Source: Shewanella benthica
GTDB lineage: Bacteria; Pseudomonadota; Gammaproteobacteria; Enterobacterales; Shewanellaceae
Length of the DNA stretch: 64,000 nt
Direction: 5' to 3'
Assembly: GCA_023284085.1 (NCBI GenBank)
Contig: JAKVHY010000019.1
Coordinates: 47,916 to 111,915, forward strand
Shown: positions 10,310 through 19,397 of the stretch, piece by piece
Layout of the letters: every line of letters begins with the position of its first letter
Numbering within the stretch: the stretch's first letter is position 1
The notes under the pieces: generated by a model
What the model was told of the DNA's origin: nothing
Seen by the model: only the letters and a program-made list of their open reading frames with translations
Databases searched by the model: none
Translations under genes and position numbers: made by a program

Positions 10310-10777
10310 ATGAAGAATAAATTACTCCTCTCGACCCTGATAACCTCAACCTTGCTACTGTCTAGCCAAGCTGGCGCCACTCAAACAACTGGCACAGCAA
10401 ATTTTAACTTGGTTTACCCCATTACGGTGACTGAAGCCACTGCAATGGAATTTGGTGATATTGACGTATCTATCGATGGAACCTGTGCGCTGGATTATGC
10501 CAACGCTACAACGGGTGCAAGCTGTATCGCTGGCGGCGCAACTGCGGCCTCTGGTGATTTCACCATCACAGCGGCCAACGGAATCGTAAACATTACGCTG
10601 TCTGGAGCCGATACTTCGGTAGCGGGTGTGACTTTTACGCCTACGATTGCCAGCTCTACGGTGACAGTTGCTGCTAATACTGCCAGCTTAAAAGTCGGCG
10701 GCACAGTTGCCGTCGTTGCTGCGTCTGCCAGCGCCGGTGCACATGCTTTAAGCTATACGGTAGATGTGATCTACTAA
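10310..10777 (+). CDS. DUF4402 domain protein, probable major structural subunit
   Basis: A 155-residue secreted protein: signal peptide MKNKLLLSTLITSTLLLSSQAGA, then an Ala/Thr/Val-rich all-beta mature part. The DUF4402-type start FNLVYPITVTEATAMEFGDI is followed by a CX12C pair (Cys near 58 and 71), then AASGDFTITAANG and a C-terminal strand ALSYTVDVIY. The C-terminal strand ending in a hydrophobic-Tyr pattern recalls pilin subunits that donate a strand. It is the first gene before chaperone and usher homologues and is compositionally simple, as major subunits often are. The role in a fibre is inferred from context. Confidence 0.75.
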   Translation: MKNKLLLSTLITSTLLLSSQAGATQTTGTANFNLVYPITVTEATAMEFGDIDVSIDGTCALDYANATTGASCIAGGATAASGDFTITAANGIVNITLSGADTSVAGVTFTPTIASSTVTVAANTASLKVGGTVAVVAASASAGAHALSYTVDVIY

Positions 10778-10909
10778 GATTGATTGCCCTTATTCGAGGT
10801 ATCCAGATTGTGATCTTTACTGGGTAGGGATAAGGGCGTTGTTTTGCTCGTAGTAAGCTAACCAAAAATCACTGCATAAGTGTTTCATATAATTTAGCTG
10901 GGCGATGTT

Positions 10910-11710
10910 ATGAATAAAATTATTATTGGCTGCATTGCAGCCTTATTTTGCATTTTTAATGCAGATGCAAATCTACTTGTCACACCAACCCGTGCTGAAC
11001 TGGATGATGTCAGTCATCGCAGTAGTGTATTCTCCTTGGTAAACAAAGGCTCGAGTACGGCTCGCTATAACATCTATTTTGAGGATAAGGTGCAATTGGC
11101 CGAAGGTGGTTATCGTTCAATTGATGACAGTAAAGCTGTATTAGCTCAGTTTGTTCGATATTCACCGAGACGAGTGACCCTAGAACCTGAGCAGGGGACT
11201 CGTGTAAGGATGGCGCTTAGGTTACCTAAAAACACGCCTATCGGCGAATATCGTAGCTATATCGTTTTTCATGAAATCCCGCTTACGCCCGTTATTTTAA
11301 ATAAAGCCAGTGATGATAATGCTGACACCTTTAGCCTTTCGGTTACGGCTTATATGCGGATCTCAATTCCTGTCATTTTAAGGGTCGGTGAGCTCAATGG
11401 AGAGGTGACGATAGGTGAAGTGACTGATGAGAAAGTCCAAACCAGCCTTAACGTCACTATTAATCGTCAGGGTCAACGTAGTACTTATGGGGATATTGAA
11501 TTATTTGTCGAAAATATCATAACGGGTCAGGTACATCTCGAAAGAGTGGGAAGTGTAAAAAATGCGGCTATCTACACTGAACTTAATAAGAGAATCTTCC
11601 CGGTAACCTTATCCAGAGCGCTTAAGAAGGGCACTGAAGTTATCGTGCGCTATACGGAAAGTAAGAGTCTTAAGGATGCAAAAGTCGTCGAAAAACGTAT
11701 CGCTATTTAA
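10910..11710 (+). CDS. PapD-like periplasmic chaperone homologue
   Basis: A 266-residue exported protein. The signal peptide ends near FNADA, followed by LLVTPTRAELDD. The first immunoglobulin-like domain shows the chaperone pattern SSVFSLVNKGSSTARYNIYFED, then VRYSPRRVTLEPEQGTRVRMALRLP and IGEYRSYIVFHEIP, matching the F1/G1 strand region and the conserved 'P....l.p...q..R' motif of pilus chaperones. A second domain fills about 140-266. It lies between a DUF4402 subunit gene and the usher-like gene (21 bp to the latter), so it probably holds DUF4402 subunits in the periplasm. It is longer and more divergent than classical PapD (about 220 mature residues). Confidence 0.72.
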   Translation: MNKIIIGCIAALFCIFNADANLLVTPTRAELDDVSHRSSVFSLVNKGSSTARYNIYFEDKVQLAEGGYRSIDDSKAVLAQFVRYSPRRVTLEPEQGTRVRMALRLPKNTPIGEYRSYIVFHEIPLTPVILNKASDDNADTFSLSVTAYMRISIPVILRVGELNGEVTIGEVTDEKVQTSLNVTINRQGQRSTYGDIELFVENIITGQVHLERVGSVKNAAIYTELNKRIFPVTLSRALKKGTEVIVRYTESKSLKDAKVVEKRIAI

Positions 11711-11731
11711 TGTCGATAAATACGTCTCGAT

Positions 11732-14700
11732 ATGAATCAACCAAGCCGAAGTGAGCATAAACTGAAAAAACATGGCGTGTTATGGCCGATGTTTTTTTGG
11801 TTTTCCATCTTACTATTACTTGGTTATCTGTTGCAGCGTCCTGAAGGTTCATCTGAACGTGCCAAGAGGCATAAGTTTTCCTTCGATGAAGCGCCGAGCA
11901 GTATAACCTCGAAAAGAGCAGAGGAAATTGTAGCAGGCGAGAATCAATTATATCCTAATGATTATCGCCCAGACACACGCGCTTCTGTTAACGGCAGTGA
12001 ATCAGAGTTAAATATTACTGATAAGCTCACGTTCAGCCAATCCCAAGTAATCCCTGTAGAGTCCGTTCAGGTCCCTCCTCAAAATCCGTCTCAAAAACAG
12101 CCAAGATATAACAATGAGGAACAAGTGACTCAAACCAGAGTTATTCAGGGTGAAGTCATTGTTAAATCAGTCCCGAGTCAAAAAAGTGTTATTGATAAGA
12201 GTAATAGGCATGTAGAACAGGCAGAAATGCAAGATACCTTGGGTCTGGCTAAGCAGGTGTCGATATCGACTTGGGCAGGTCACTCGATAAGCTGTGGTCA
12301 GCCTCTGTCTATTCCATATCAAGATGCACCAGCCTCTGAAGAGCTTTTCATTATCAGCCAGCTTAAATATGGCAAGTTGATCATGAGTGATGAGCTGTTT
12401 GCTTATCAAGAGGAGGGTAAACAGTACCTTCCTATGCAACTTCTCGCCGAATTACTCATGCTTCCGGTTCAATTCGATGCTGATACAAGCAGTCTCAGTG
12501 GTTGGTATCTCTCTCCCGAGAAAACTATCGATGTAAGTAATAACTTGATGATGTTTTGGGGGAATGGCAATGACTGCAGTATACAAGACACCAGAGTATT
12601 TTATGATGAATGGGATCTCTATTTAGACACTAGAGTCATCGAGCAGATGTTTGGACTAAAAATAGTATTTGAGCCCTCAAGGCAACGGTTTACTATCGCT
12701 GAATCTGTATCGGTCCCTCTTTCACAGATACAAGAGAGAAAGAGAAGGTATGAGATTTTTACCGCACAGCAGGAGCAAAATAATAAGCTGAAGGTTAAAG
12801 CGATCAAAAGGGAAGATGCCATGGTAGGGGATCTTGCTATGAGTTTAGATCTCGGTATTGTTTCCCAACAAAAACTCGATATTGAAAAGTCACAGGTTGA
12901 AGGATTTATTCAAGCCCGAACCGATATAGGTGGACATAATGTCTATGTGGGTTATTCCTGGTCTGAAACTGATGAAGTGGTCAATGCCTATATAGAGAAG
13001 ACGTTAGCCGATTCTTGGGTTAAATATTATCGTATTGGTAGCATAGAGTCTCATTCTATACCGCTGATATCTGAATCAAGCGAAGGCGTCGGCATCAGAG
13101 TCACTGCGGGTGAAGGCTTTATCGAGGATTTTCGTTATATCACGGTTGAGGGAGAGGTGGAGCCTGATTGGGATGTAGAGCTTTACCGAAACAATAGCTT
13201 GATTTCAATACAGAGAGTCGGTTCCGATGCCCGTTATCGATTTACCCAGGTCCCTTACTATATGGGCCTCAATCAATATCAATTACGATTCTTCGGTCCT
13301 AATGGTGAAACGAGAAGCGAATCTTTTAGTAAGATGTTGGATAATTCGGTATTAGACAAGGGAAGCCTTGGTTTTAGCTACGGCTCCATGGTGAGAGAGC
13401 AAGATGACCTGCAGCAACATTATTTAAATGCAAATTGGGCGGTAACTGACAGCCTCACGACAGGCGTCACGATTGTTAAACAAGAGATTGAAGAAGATGA
13501 CTGGCTAACTATCCCTAAAGTAAGTGTTAATTTTTTAGGTGGAACAAATCTTATTCAGGTTAATTATGCCGATACTGGCGATGGCTTTGCCACTGGAGTC
13601 ATAATTCAGGGCAGTGGCGGAGACATTGACTGGTTAGCTGACTGGGAGTTCTTCGATGACTTTTCGAGTTGGGAAAACCCGGATGACAGGCTTAATCAAC
13701 AGGCACTGTTAAATTTAAGCGGCAGCTTTGCTAGGTCAGATCTTAGTTGGTCATTATCCGGTAATTGGAAAGACCATGCGTTAGCTAATGATTTTCTTCA
13801 GTTCAATGCCCTGATCTCTGGCCAATATCACAGGATCTCATATAGTAATGAGCTCAGGTGGCAATCTTCTCCCCATGAAAATAGAATTTATAACCGAGTC
13901 GCGGCGTCGGGACGAGTGGATGCTTGGTATTTAAGAAGCTATCTCGATCTGGCTGTCGCTCCAGAGGTCGAAGTCAATCAGTGGGTCTTAAATGCAAATT
14001 CATCGATAAGTGACAGGCTTAATTACCAGGTTGAATTGAACTATCACCCACAAAATGATGATCCTTTCAGCGTACGTAACTCTATTGCCTATCTATTTGA
14101 TCATAGTGCACTACGTTTGGTCATAGACACGCATTCTGATGGCGACTGGTTCGCGCAATTAAGGTGGAACAGTTCACTTTTATGGCAACCAGAAACGAAT
14201 CTTTGGTTGCTGGACAGGATAAGCTATCTCAACACTGGCGCCGTTAAAATCATCGCCTTTCAGGATGATAATGCCGATGGCGTGTTCAATGATAATGAAC
14301 TAGCCGTGAGTGGCTTGAGTTTTTCAGGCCATAGTCAGTCTGACAATACTACAAACAAGAAGGGTGAGTTGTTGATAACCCATCTACAAACCACAAGGCC
14401 TCAACGTCTGTTACTCAATGAATTGAGTCTTCCGGACCCTTTTCTTGTCCCCCTGGCTATTGCCATCACTGTGAATCCACACCCAGGAAATATCCAAGAG
14501 ATCTTGTATCCCGTGTTATACACTGCTGAGCTCGAGGGCAATGTGATGAGACTAGGTGCTGGCAAGCACATACCGGCAATGGGCATGTTAGTCACAATAA
14601 GAAACCAAGCATTGAATCGCGAATACAAGACCAGAGTGGAATATGATGGTGTCTTTATATTTGACCGTGTGATCCCGGGCAGATATCAAATCTTTATCGA

Positions 14701-14773
14701 AGATAAGCTAACGGCTGATCTAGTTCTGAAACCCGGTGATTATCTCGAGCTAGAGACAATCACGCTAGACTAG
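11732..14773 (+). CDS. Usher-like outer-membrane assembly protein with N-terminal membrane anchor
   Basis: 1013 residues. Order: 14 basic cytoplasmic residues; a hydrophobic helix (about 15-36, MFFWFSILLLLGYLLQ) with no clear signal-peptidase site; a 130-residue polar, Q/S/E-rich linker; a globular N-domain with two Cys (about 170-345); and a long beta-rich region (about 360-860). The latter includes a plug-like segment, ITVEGEVEPDWDVELYRNN then YRFTQVPYYMGLNQYQLRFFGPNG, typical of ushers. A C-terminal SdrD-B/carboxypeptidase-regulatory-like domain with a Ca-type loop (DDNADGVFNDNE, about 850) closes the protein. The anchor and linker resemble a TonB-like layout and are unlike a normal cleaved usher. 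Subunit secretion is inferred from the neighbours. Confidence 0.7.
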   Translation: MNQPSRSEHKLKKHGVLWPMFFWFSILLLLGYLLQRPEGSSERAKRHKFSFDEAPSSITSKRAEEIVAGENQLYPNDYRPDTRASVNGSESELNITDKLTFSQSQVIPVESVQVPPQNPSQKQPRYNNEEQVTQTRVIQGEVIVKSVPSQKSVIDKSNRHVEQAEMQDTLGLAKQVSISTWAGHSISCGQPLSIPYQDAPASEELFIISQLKYGKLIMSDELFAYQEEGKQYLPMQLLAELLMLPVQFDADTSSLSGWYLSPEKTIDVSNNLMMFWGNGNDCSIQDTRVFYDEWDLYLDTRVIEQMFGLKIVFEPSRQRFTIAESVSVPLSQIQERKRRYEIFTAQQEQNNKLKVKAIKREDAMVGDLAMSLDLGIVSQQKLDIEKSQVEGFIQARTDIGGHNVYVGYSWSETDEVVNAYIEKTLADSWVKYYRIGSIESHSIPLISESSEGVGIRVTAGEGFIEDFRYITVEGEVEPDWDVELYRNNSLISIQRVGSDARYRFTQVPYYMGLNQYQLRFFGPNGETRSESFSKMLDNSVLDKGSLGFSYGSMVREQDDLQQHYLNANWAVTDSLTTGVTIVKQEIEEDDWLTIPKVSVNFLGGTNLIQVNYADTGDGFATGVIIQGSGGDIDWLADWEFFDDFSSWENPDDRLNQQALLNLSGSFARSDLSWSLSGNWKDHALANDFLQFNALISGQYHRISYSNELRWQSSPHENRIYNRVAASGRVDAWYLRSYLDLAVAPEVEVNQWVLNANSSISDRLNYQVELNYHPQNDDPFSVRNSIAYLFDHSALRLVIDTHSDGDWFAQLRWNSSLLWQPETNLWLLDRISYLNTGAVKIIAFQDDNADGVFNDNELAVSGLSFSGHSQSDNTTNKKGELLITHLQTTRPQRLLLNELSLPDPFLVPLAIAITVNPHPGNIQEILYPVLYTAELEGNVMRLGAGKHIPAMGMLVTIRNQALNREYKTRVEYDGVFIFDRVIPGRYQIFIEDKLTADLVLKPGDYLELETITLD

Positions 14774-14894
14774 TACCCATAGGCATACTTTCTACGTGCT
14801 TGACGTCAGTATCTTGGTATTTTTTGAGCTGTTTCACAGCGGTAAAAATATTTACTTCCTATAATAAAATCAGACTTAATCTTGCTGGTTTTCT

Positions 14895-15314
14895 ATGTTA
14901 ACGACTTTTATTCTCGCATCAATCATTGGTCAAGCAAGCTTTAACCTTGTAGTGCCACTGCAGATAGCCGAAACTCAACGTATTAATTTTGGTGATATTG
15001 CTAACCTAGAGTCGGCGCGATGCCGAGTGGCTGCTAACCTAAGATCCGGTGACGCTTGTGTGGAGTCCGAATGGGCCACTGGCGTGATCCGTGTTTCTGC
15101 TGCTGCAGATGAGACAATAATGATACATTTATCACCTGTGTTCGCTGACGGCATAAGTTTCACTCCATTACTATCTAACGGCACTCAGTCTGATATGTAT
15201 CTTGTACAAGATGGTGGGGTAGATATCTCCATCGGTGGAGAGCTAACCCTGCATAAGCCTTTAATACTCAGACAATACAACATCAGTTATATGGTCGAAG
15301 TAAATTATCAATAA
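14895..15314 (+). CDS. Second DUF4402 domain protein of the usher-like locus
   Basis: 139 residues with a short hydrophobic start (MLTTFILASIIGQASF). Downstream, FNLVVPLQIAETQRINFGDI parallels FNLVYPITVTEATAMEFGDI of the 10310 product, and a CX11C pair follows at the equivalent place (CRVAANLRSGDAC). The C-terminus QYNISYMVEVNYQ matches HALSYTVDVIY. The two are clearly paralogues. No in-frame start exists further upstream because a stop lies at 14877. TATAAT at 14860-14865 may be a -10 for a separate transcript. It is probably a minor subunit or initiator. Confidence 0.7.
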   Translation: MLTTFILASIIGQASFNLVVPLQIAETQRINFGDIANLESARCRVAANLRSGDACVESEWATGVIRVSAAADETIMIHLSPVFADGISFTPLLSNGTQSDMYLVQDGGVDISIGGELTLHKPLILRQYNISYMVEVNYQ

Positions 15315-16008
15315 CGTAAAAAATATAATTATTAGCGTATTAATGAGTGCGTTTTAATATATTAAAATAAAATCACCCACCATTGTATTAATGAAATGTG
15401 ATTTTCAATAGTGATTGACACTACTATTCATTACCTTCCTGATTTATAGTTACCATGATAACAAGTATGCATAATTCGTATCAAATTGTAATGGCTTGCT
15501 TTGTTAATGATAATTTAAATGTTATTCAATACACGAAAGCCTCCCTGAACCTAAGCTGACAAATAAGATAAACAAATGTAAGTCGAATTGACCTGAGTCA
15601 AAAAAATGCTACAGAATAGCATTCTATATAATGTCCAATAGCCAAAAGTGTGACCCGCGTCACACTTTTGGCTATTTCATAGGTTGTGAAACTGTTAACT
15701 AATAGCTAGATGGAATCTCTGCCTAATTAGTGTTATTTGAGTTTATCATGCTGTTTGATAACATCCCCCTCCTCTTTGGTTTAGTAAATACACCAACTCA
15801 CTACCTGGCTGCATCTATCTTTTAACCTTTTTGCATCAGTAGTTAATTAAAATGGTGATTGACTGATTTATGGTGAAACTATAGTTTCAATTTCAACGCC
15901 ATTAATACCGATTAACAAAGCTATACACATTGGTAATAAATAAAGATAATTGGCGCAAAATAAAAACAAATAATGAGCAAGTAATAATAAGTTAGGGAGT
16001 ACATCTTA
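15315..16008. other. 694-bp regulatory gap between the DUF4402 locus and the TonB-dependent receptor
   Basis: No credible gene. AT-rich, with one outstanding signal: the 18-bp inverted repeat at 15637-15676 listed separately. A weak Fur-like half match (AATGATAAT near 15507) and an SD-like GGGAG just before the receptor start were also seen. Confidence 0.6.
15637..15676. promoter_or_regulatory. Perfect 18-bp inverted repeat containing a consensus CRP-type site
   Basis: Arms 15637-15654 and 15659-15676 are perfectly complementary around a CCGC centre. The core is TGTGA (15649-15653), six bases (CCCGCG), then TCACA (15660-15664), the exact CRP consensus spacing. It lies 333 bp upstream of the TonB-dependent receptor start and 323 bp after the DUF4402 gene. 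No T-run follows, so a terminator is less likely. Confidence 0.6.
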
Positions 16009-18540
16009 ATGATAAGAACATCGCTGCATTCAAGTAGTAAGTTATCGCAAGCTATCAAGCTTGGGTTAATTGCATCGGTTTCAACTACTGCATTCACAGT
16101 ATCAAACACTGCTTACGCACAAGAAGAAACTGCTAATGTAGAGCGGATTGCAGTAACAGGCTCCCGCATTCAACGTCAAGACATGGAAACGGCTTCACCG
16201 GTTACCATTATCGATGCGGCAACAATTAAAGCAGAAGGTTTCACTTCTGTAGACCAAATGCTACAAGCACAGACTTCAATGGCTGGTGCTGCTGTTGGTT
16301 CAAGCACCAACAATGGCTCAGACGGTGTTGCTCAGGTTGACCTTCGTGGTATGGGCTCACAACGTACTTTAGTATTGCTTAATGGCCGTCGCATGGTGAA
16401 TTCAGGTTCTGGTGCTGACAGCGCTGTGGATCTTAACTCTATTCCTGTTGCAATGATTGCACGTGTAGAAATTCTAAAAGATGGTGCATCGGCTGTATAT
16501 GGCTCAGATGCCATCGCTGGTGTAATTAACATCATCACTAAGAAAGACTTTGAAGGCTTCCAGATTGATGTTACTGGCGGTATGACTGATAAGAGCGACG
16601 GTGAAAACGGCGAAATCAGTGCACTTTATGGCTTTAATACAGATACCGGTAACTATACATTCGGTGCTGCTTACTCAGAACGTCGCGGCGTCATTCAGTC
16701 TGATCGTGATTGGACAGATCCTGGTGCTAGCTCATTTGTTCCAAATGGCTCTCTTGGCGGCATGGTTAAAGATGAAAATGGCAATTGGGTAGACCGTACA
16801 GAAGGTTACGATTATACACAAGACAGTTTTTATCAGACGCCAAGTAAGCGCTACAGCTTGTTCGCTAACATGACTCAAGAGCTTGGCAATGACCTAGTGC
16901 TAACCGGTGATATTCTTTACACCAAGCGTAAGTCAAACCAGCAGATGGCACCTCAGCCTGCTAACTTGGACCTAGATGTTTGTCAAGCCGGTGACGATCC
17001 TGCTACGTGTATAGAACTTGACCAAGATATGATCGATGCAGGCATCAAGCCAAACGACAAAGGCCAAGTTAACTACAGAAAGCGTATGACTGACGTGGGT
17101 CCCCGTATTTATACTCAGGACACAGATACATTACGCGTCTCTGCTGCTCTAGCAGGTTCCATTGATGTTAATACCGGTATGGACTGGGATATTTCTTACA
17201 CTTACGGTAAAAACAAAGCTGAAACTGCGGTAGAAAACTCGATCAATGCATCAATCATGACGGATGCAATCTATGCAGATCAAGATGCATGGTTCACAGG
17301 TCAGCCGATGACAGATCAAGACTTGCTCAATAGTGTCGCTTACACTGAACAAGCTGATGGTGGTAACGAGCAGCATATTTTCTCTGCTGGTCTAACCGGA
17401 GAGCTATTTGACCTCGATGCAGGTGCTGTAGCCTATGCTATCGGTGCAGAATACCGCTATGAAAGTGGTTTCTACAATCCTGACCCAATTGTTGTTGCCG
17501 GTGAGAGTACGGCTGCTCAGCAAGACCCTACCGATGGTAACTACAGCGTAATTTCTGTGTTCCAGGAAATAATCGTTCCATTTACTGATAAGCTAACCGG
17601 TGAATTCGCACTTCGTTTCGACGATTATTCGACATTCGGTAACGCATCTACATGGAAGATTGGTTTAACATACGCGGCGACAGATGACTTGATGATCCGT
17701 ACCGTTGCAGCAACAGGCTTCCGTGCTCCTAGCGTTAGCGAGCTATACGGCGGAAACTCAGGTTCATTCGATTACCTAGAAGATCCATGGGGTAATGAGC
17801 AAGACCAACAGATCTTAGTTATTCGTACTTCAGATGATGATCTTAAACCTGAAGAGTCTGAGTCTTACACTGCTGGTTTAGTGTATTCGCCTAGCTATAT
17901 TGAAGGTATGTCACTGACATTGGATTGGTGGCGCTTTAAAGTAACTAATGCGATTGCCCGTATGGATACTCAAAACGGTCTAAACAACTGTTTTGCGGGT
18001 GACCAAGCAGCATGTGAAGCGTTCAATATTGGACCAAACGGTGATTTAGATAACCTAACAAACTCACTAACTAACGTCGGTTATCAAGATACCAGCGGTC
18101 TCGATTTTAACTTAGCGTATAACTTTGAAGCGTTAAGCTTAGATTGGACAATTAGCAATGACACCACTTATTTGCTGAATTTTGAGCAAGATGGCGTTGA
18201 TTACACTAACACCATCGATGGTAACTTCGGTGCATATGCTCAAGTACGTAACAACTTCAGCATCAAAGCTGGCCAAGACGATTGGAATGTCATGTACTTC
18301 AACCGTTATATCGGCGAGATGGATGATTTAGGCGCGGGCACTAAAGTTGATTCAATTCTTTATCACAATGTGTCAGCCAGCTACTTCATCAATGATACTT
18401 GGATGTTGAGTGCCGGTGTTAAGAACTTGACTGATGAAGAGCCATCAAGAGTTTCTAACGGTAGTGACGGTGGTACGGTGCCAGAAGTTTATGACACCGT
18501 TGGTCGTCAGTATTATGCTGGTGTGACGGTGAAGTTCTAA
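16009..18540 (+). CDS. TonB-dependent outer-membrane receptor
   Basis: 843 residues. A long signal peptide ends at NTAYA-QEE. A TonB-box-like IAVTGSRIQRQ precedes the plug domain (about 55-165: SPVTIIDAATIKAEGFTSVDQML, RGMGSQRTLVLLNGRRM, LDGASAVYGSDAIAGVINIITKK-type segment). The 22-strand barrel follows and ends with aromatic YYAGVTVKF. Predicted extracellular loops hold two Cys pairs (CQAGDDPATC near 325 and CFAGDQAAC near 660). This subclass usually imports oligosaccharides, peptides or other large nutrients. No adjacent enzyme or regulator reveals the substrate. The possible CRP site upstream fits a carbon-source role, but that is inference. Confidence 0.93.
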   Translation: MIRTSLHSSSKLSQAIKLGLIASVSTTAFTVSNTAYAQEETANVERIAVTGSRIQRQDMETASPVTIIDAATIKAEGFTSVDQMLQAQTSMAGAAVGSSTNNGSDGVAQVDLRGMGSQRTLVLLNGRRMVNSGSGADSAVDLNSIPVAMIARVEILKDGASAVYGSDAIAGVINIITKKDFEGFQIDVTGGMTDKSDGENGEISALYGFNTDTGNYTFGAAYSERRGVIQSDRDWTDPGASSFVPNGSLGGMVKDENGNWVDRTEGYDYTQDSFYQTPSKRYSLFANMTQELGNDLVLTGDILYTKRKSNQQMAPQPANLDLDVCQAGDDPATCIELDQDMIDAGIKPNDKGQVNYRKRMTDVGPRIYTQDTDTLRVSAALAGSIDVNTGMDWDISYTYGKNKAETAVENSINASIMTDAIYADQDAWFTGQPMTDQDLLNSVAYTEQADGGNEQHIFSAGLTGELFDLDAGAVAYAIGAEYRYESGFYNPDPIVVAGESTAAQQDPTDGNYSVISVFQEIIVPFTDKLTGEFALRFDDYSTFGNASTWKIGLTYAATDDLMIRTVAATGFRAPSVSELYGGNSGSFDYLEDPWGNEQDQQILVIRTSDDDLKPEESESYTAGLVYSPSYIEGMSLTLDWWRFKVTNAIARMDTQNGLNNCFAGDQAACEAFNIGPNGDLDNLTNSLTNVGYQDTSGLDFNLAYNFEALSLDWTISNDTTYLLNFEQDGVDYTNTIDGNFGAYAQVRNNFSIKAGQDDWNVMYFNRYIGEMDDLGAGTKVDSILYHNVSASYFINDTWMLSAGVKNLTDEEPSRVSNGSDGGTVPEVYDTVGRQYYAGVTVKF

Positions 18541-18560
18541 TCTTTATCGTTTAAATCTAA

Positions 18561-18587
18561 AAAAAGCGCCTATCGGCGCTTTTTTTA
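18561..18587. terminator. Bidirectional terminator between the receptor gene and gloA
   Basis: AGCGCC (18565-18570) and GGCGCT (18575-18580) are flanked by A-run and T-run, so the hairpin can stop both convergent transcripts. Confidence 0.85.
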
Positions 18588-18611
18588 TGCTAATTGAATG
18601 ATGCAAAAACA

Positions 18612-19022
18612 TCAACCTAAGCCTTTAGATGCTGAACTCATCTGGATTAGCTCTATTTTGTAGCCATCAGGATCTGCCACAAAAGCAATCTCAGTCGTGC
18701 CTCCTGCCACGGGACCCGGCGCTCTGACTATGTTTCCCCCAGCGGCCTCTATGGCCTGACAACGGCCATAGATGTCTTCTTCACCAATGGCTAAATGACC
18801 GAAGGCATTACCCATTTCATAGCTATCGTTATCCCAGTTGTGAGTCAGCTCTATAACGCCGGCACCGGTGGATTCGTCATCGAAGCCGACGAAGGCGAGG
18901 GTATATCTATATTCGGTATTCTCAGACTTTCGCAGCAGTTTCATACCCATAACTTGAGTGTAAAAGTGAATACTTTTTTCTAGATCGACGACACGGATCA
19001 TGGTGTGTAAAAATTGAGACAT
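18612..19022 (-). CDS. gloA: Lactoylglutathione lyase (glyoxalase I)
   Basis: Converts the methylglyoxal-glutathione hemithioacetal to S-lactoylglutathione. 136 residues (E. coli 135). Metal ligands are visible as His in FLHTMIRV (residue 5), Glu in VIELTHNWD, His in NAFGHLAIG and Glu in YKIELIQ, the Ni/Co-type short glyoxalase arrangement. The motif MRVVDLEKSIHFYTQVMGMKLLRK is typical. It is single and monocistronic by its surroundings, with the terminator shared with the receptor gene on its 3' side. Confidence 0.96.
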   Translation of the reverse strand: MSQFLHTMIRVVDLEKSIHFYTQVMGMKLLRKSENTEYRYTLAFVGFDDESTGAGVIELTHNWDNDSYEMGNAFGHLAIGEEDIYGRCQAIEAAGGNIVRAPGPVAGGTTEIAFVADPDGYKIELIQMSSASKGLG

Positions 19023-19240
19023 TAAAACCTCGGTAGTGTTTAATTATTAAAATTGCAGCCTTGTTGTTAAAGATTATAACCCATTGAATCTAAAATCCTC
19101 GGCACATTTATTTCATAACGTTTGTAGGAAATTAACCTAGGCATAGATCACACTCTGATGCTTTTATGGTGTGAAATTCAGTTATTTCTTACGATAATGA
19201 CCATCTCGTTGATCTATACTGACACTGAATAGGAAAGTGA

Positions 19241-19324
19241 ATGAATACTGAATTAAAAATGGCATTTGGTTTGAGTGCAATTATCGGCATATTTTTATCT
19301 ATCTTCTTTTTGGCTATGTTTTAA
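19241..19324 (+). CDS. 27-residue single-pass membrane microprotein (hypothetical)
   Basis: ATG at 19241 follows AGGAAAG (19231-19237) at good SD distance and opens a 27-codon frame: polar MNTELKMAFG, then a hydrophobic helix (LSAIIGIFLSIFFLAMF) to the stop. An intrinsic terminator begins about 30 bp later. SD, start, helix and terminator together look like a small-protein gene. I do not recognise a family, and the function is unknown. Confidence 0.45.
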   Translation: MNTELKMAFGLSAIIGIFLSIFFLAMF

Positions 19325-19352
19325 CTCTTATCCTTAAGTGTTAGTTAGCATA

Positions 19353-19377
19353 AAAAAAGCCGCAAAGCGGCTTTTTA
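19353..19377. terminator. Bidirectional terminator between the microprotein and nth
   Basis: A-run, then AGCCGC, AAA loop, GCGGCT and T-run. It lies 20 bp past the nth stop, so it can serve both convergent transcripts. Confidence 0.85.
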
Positions 19378-19397
19378 AGTATCTGTAATCGCTGGAT

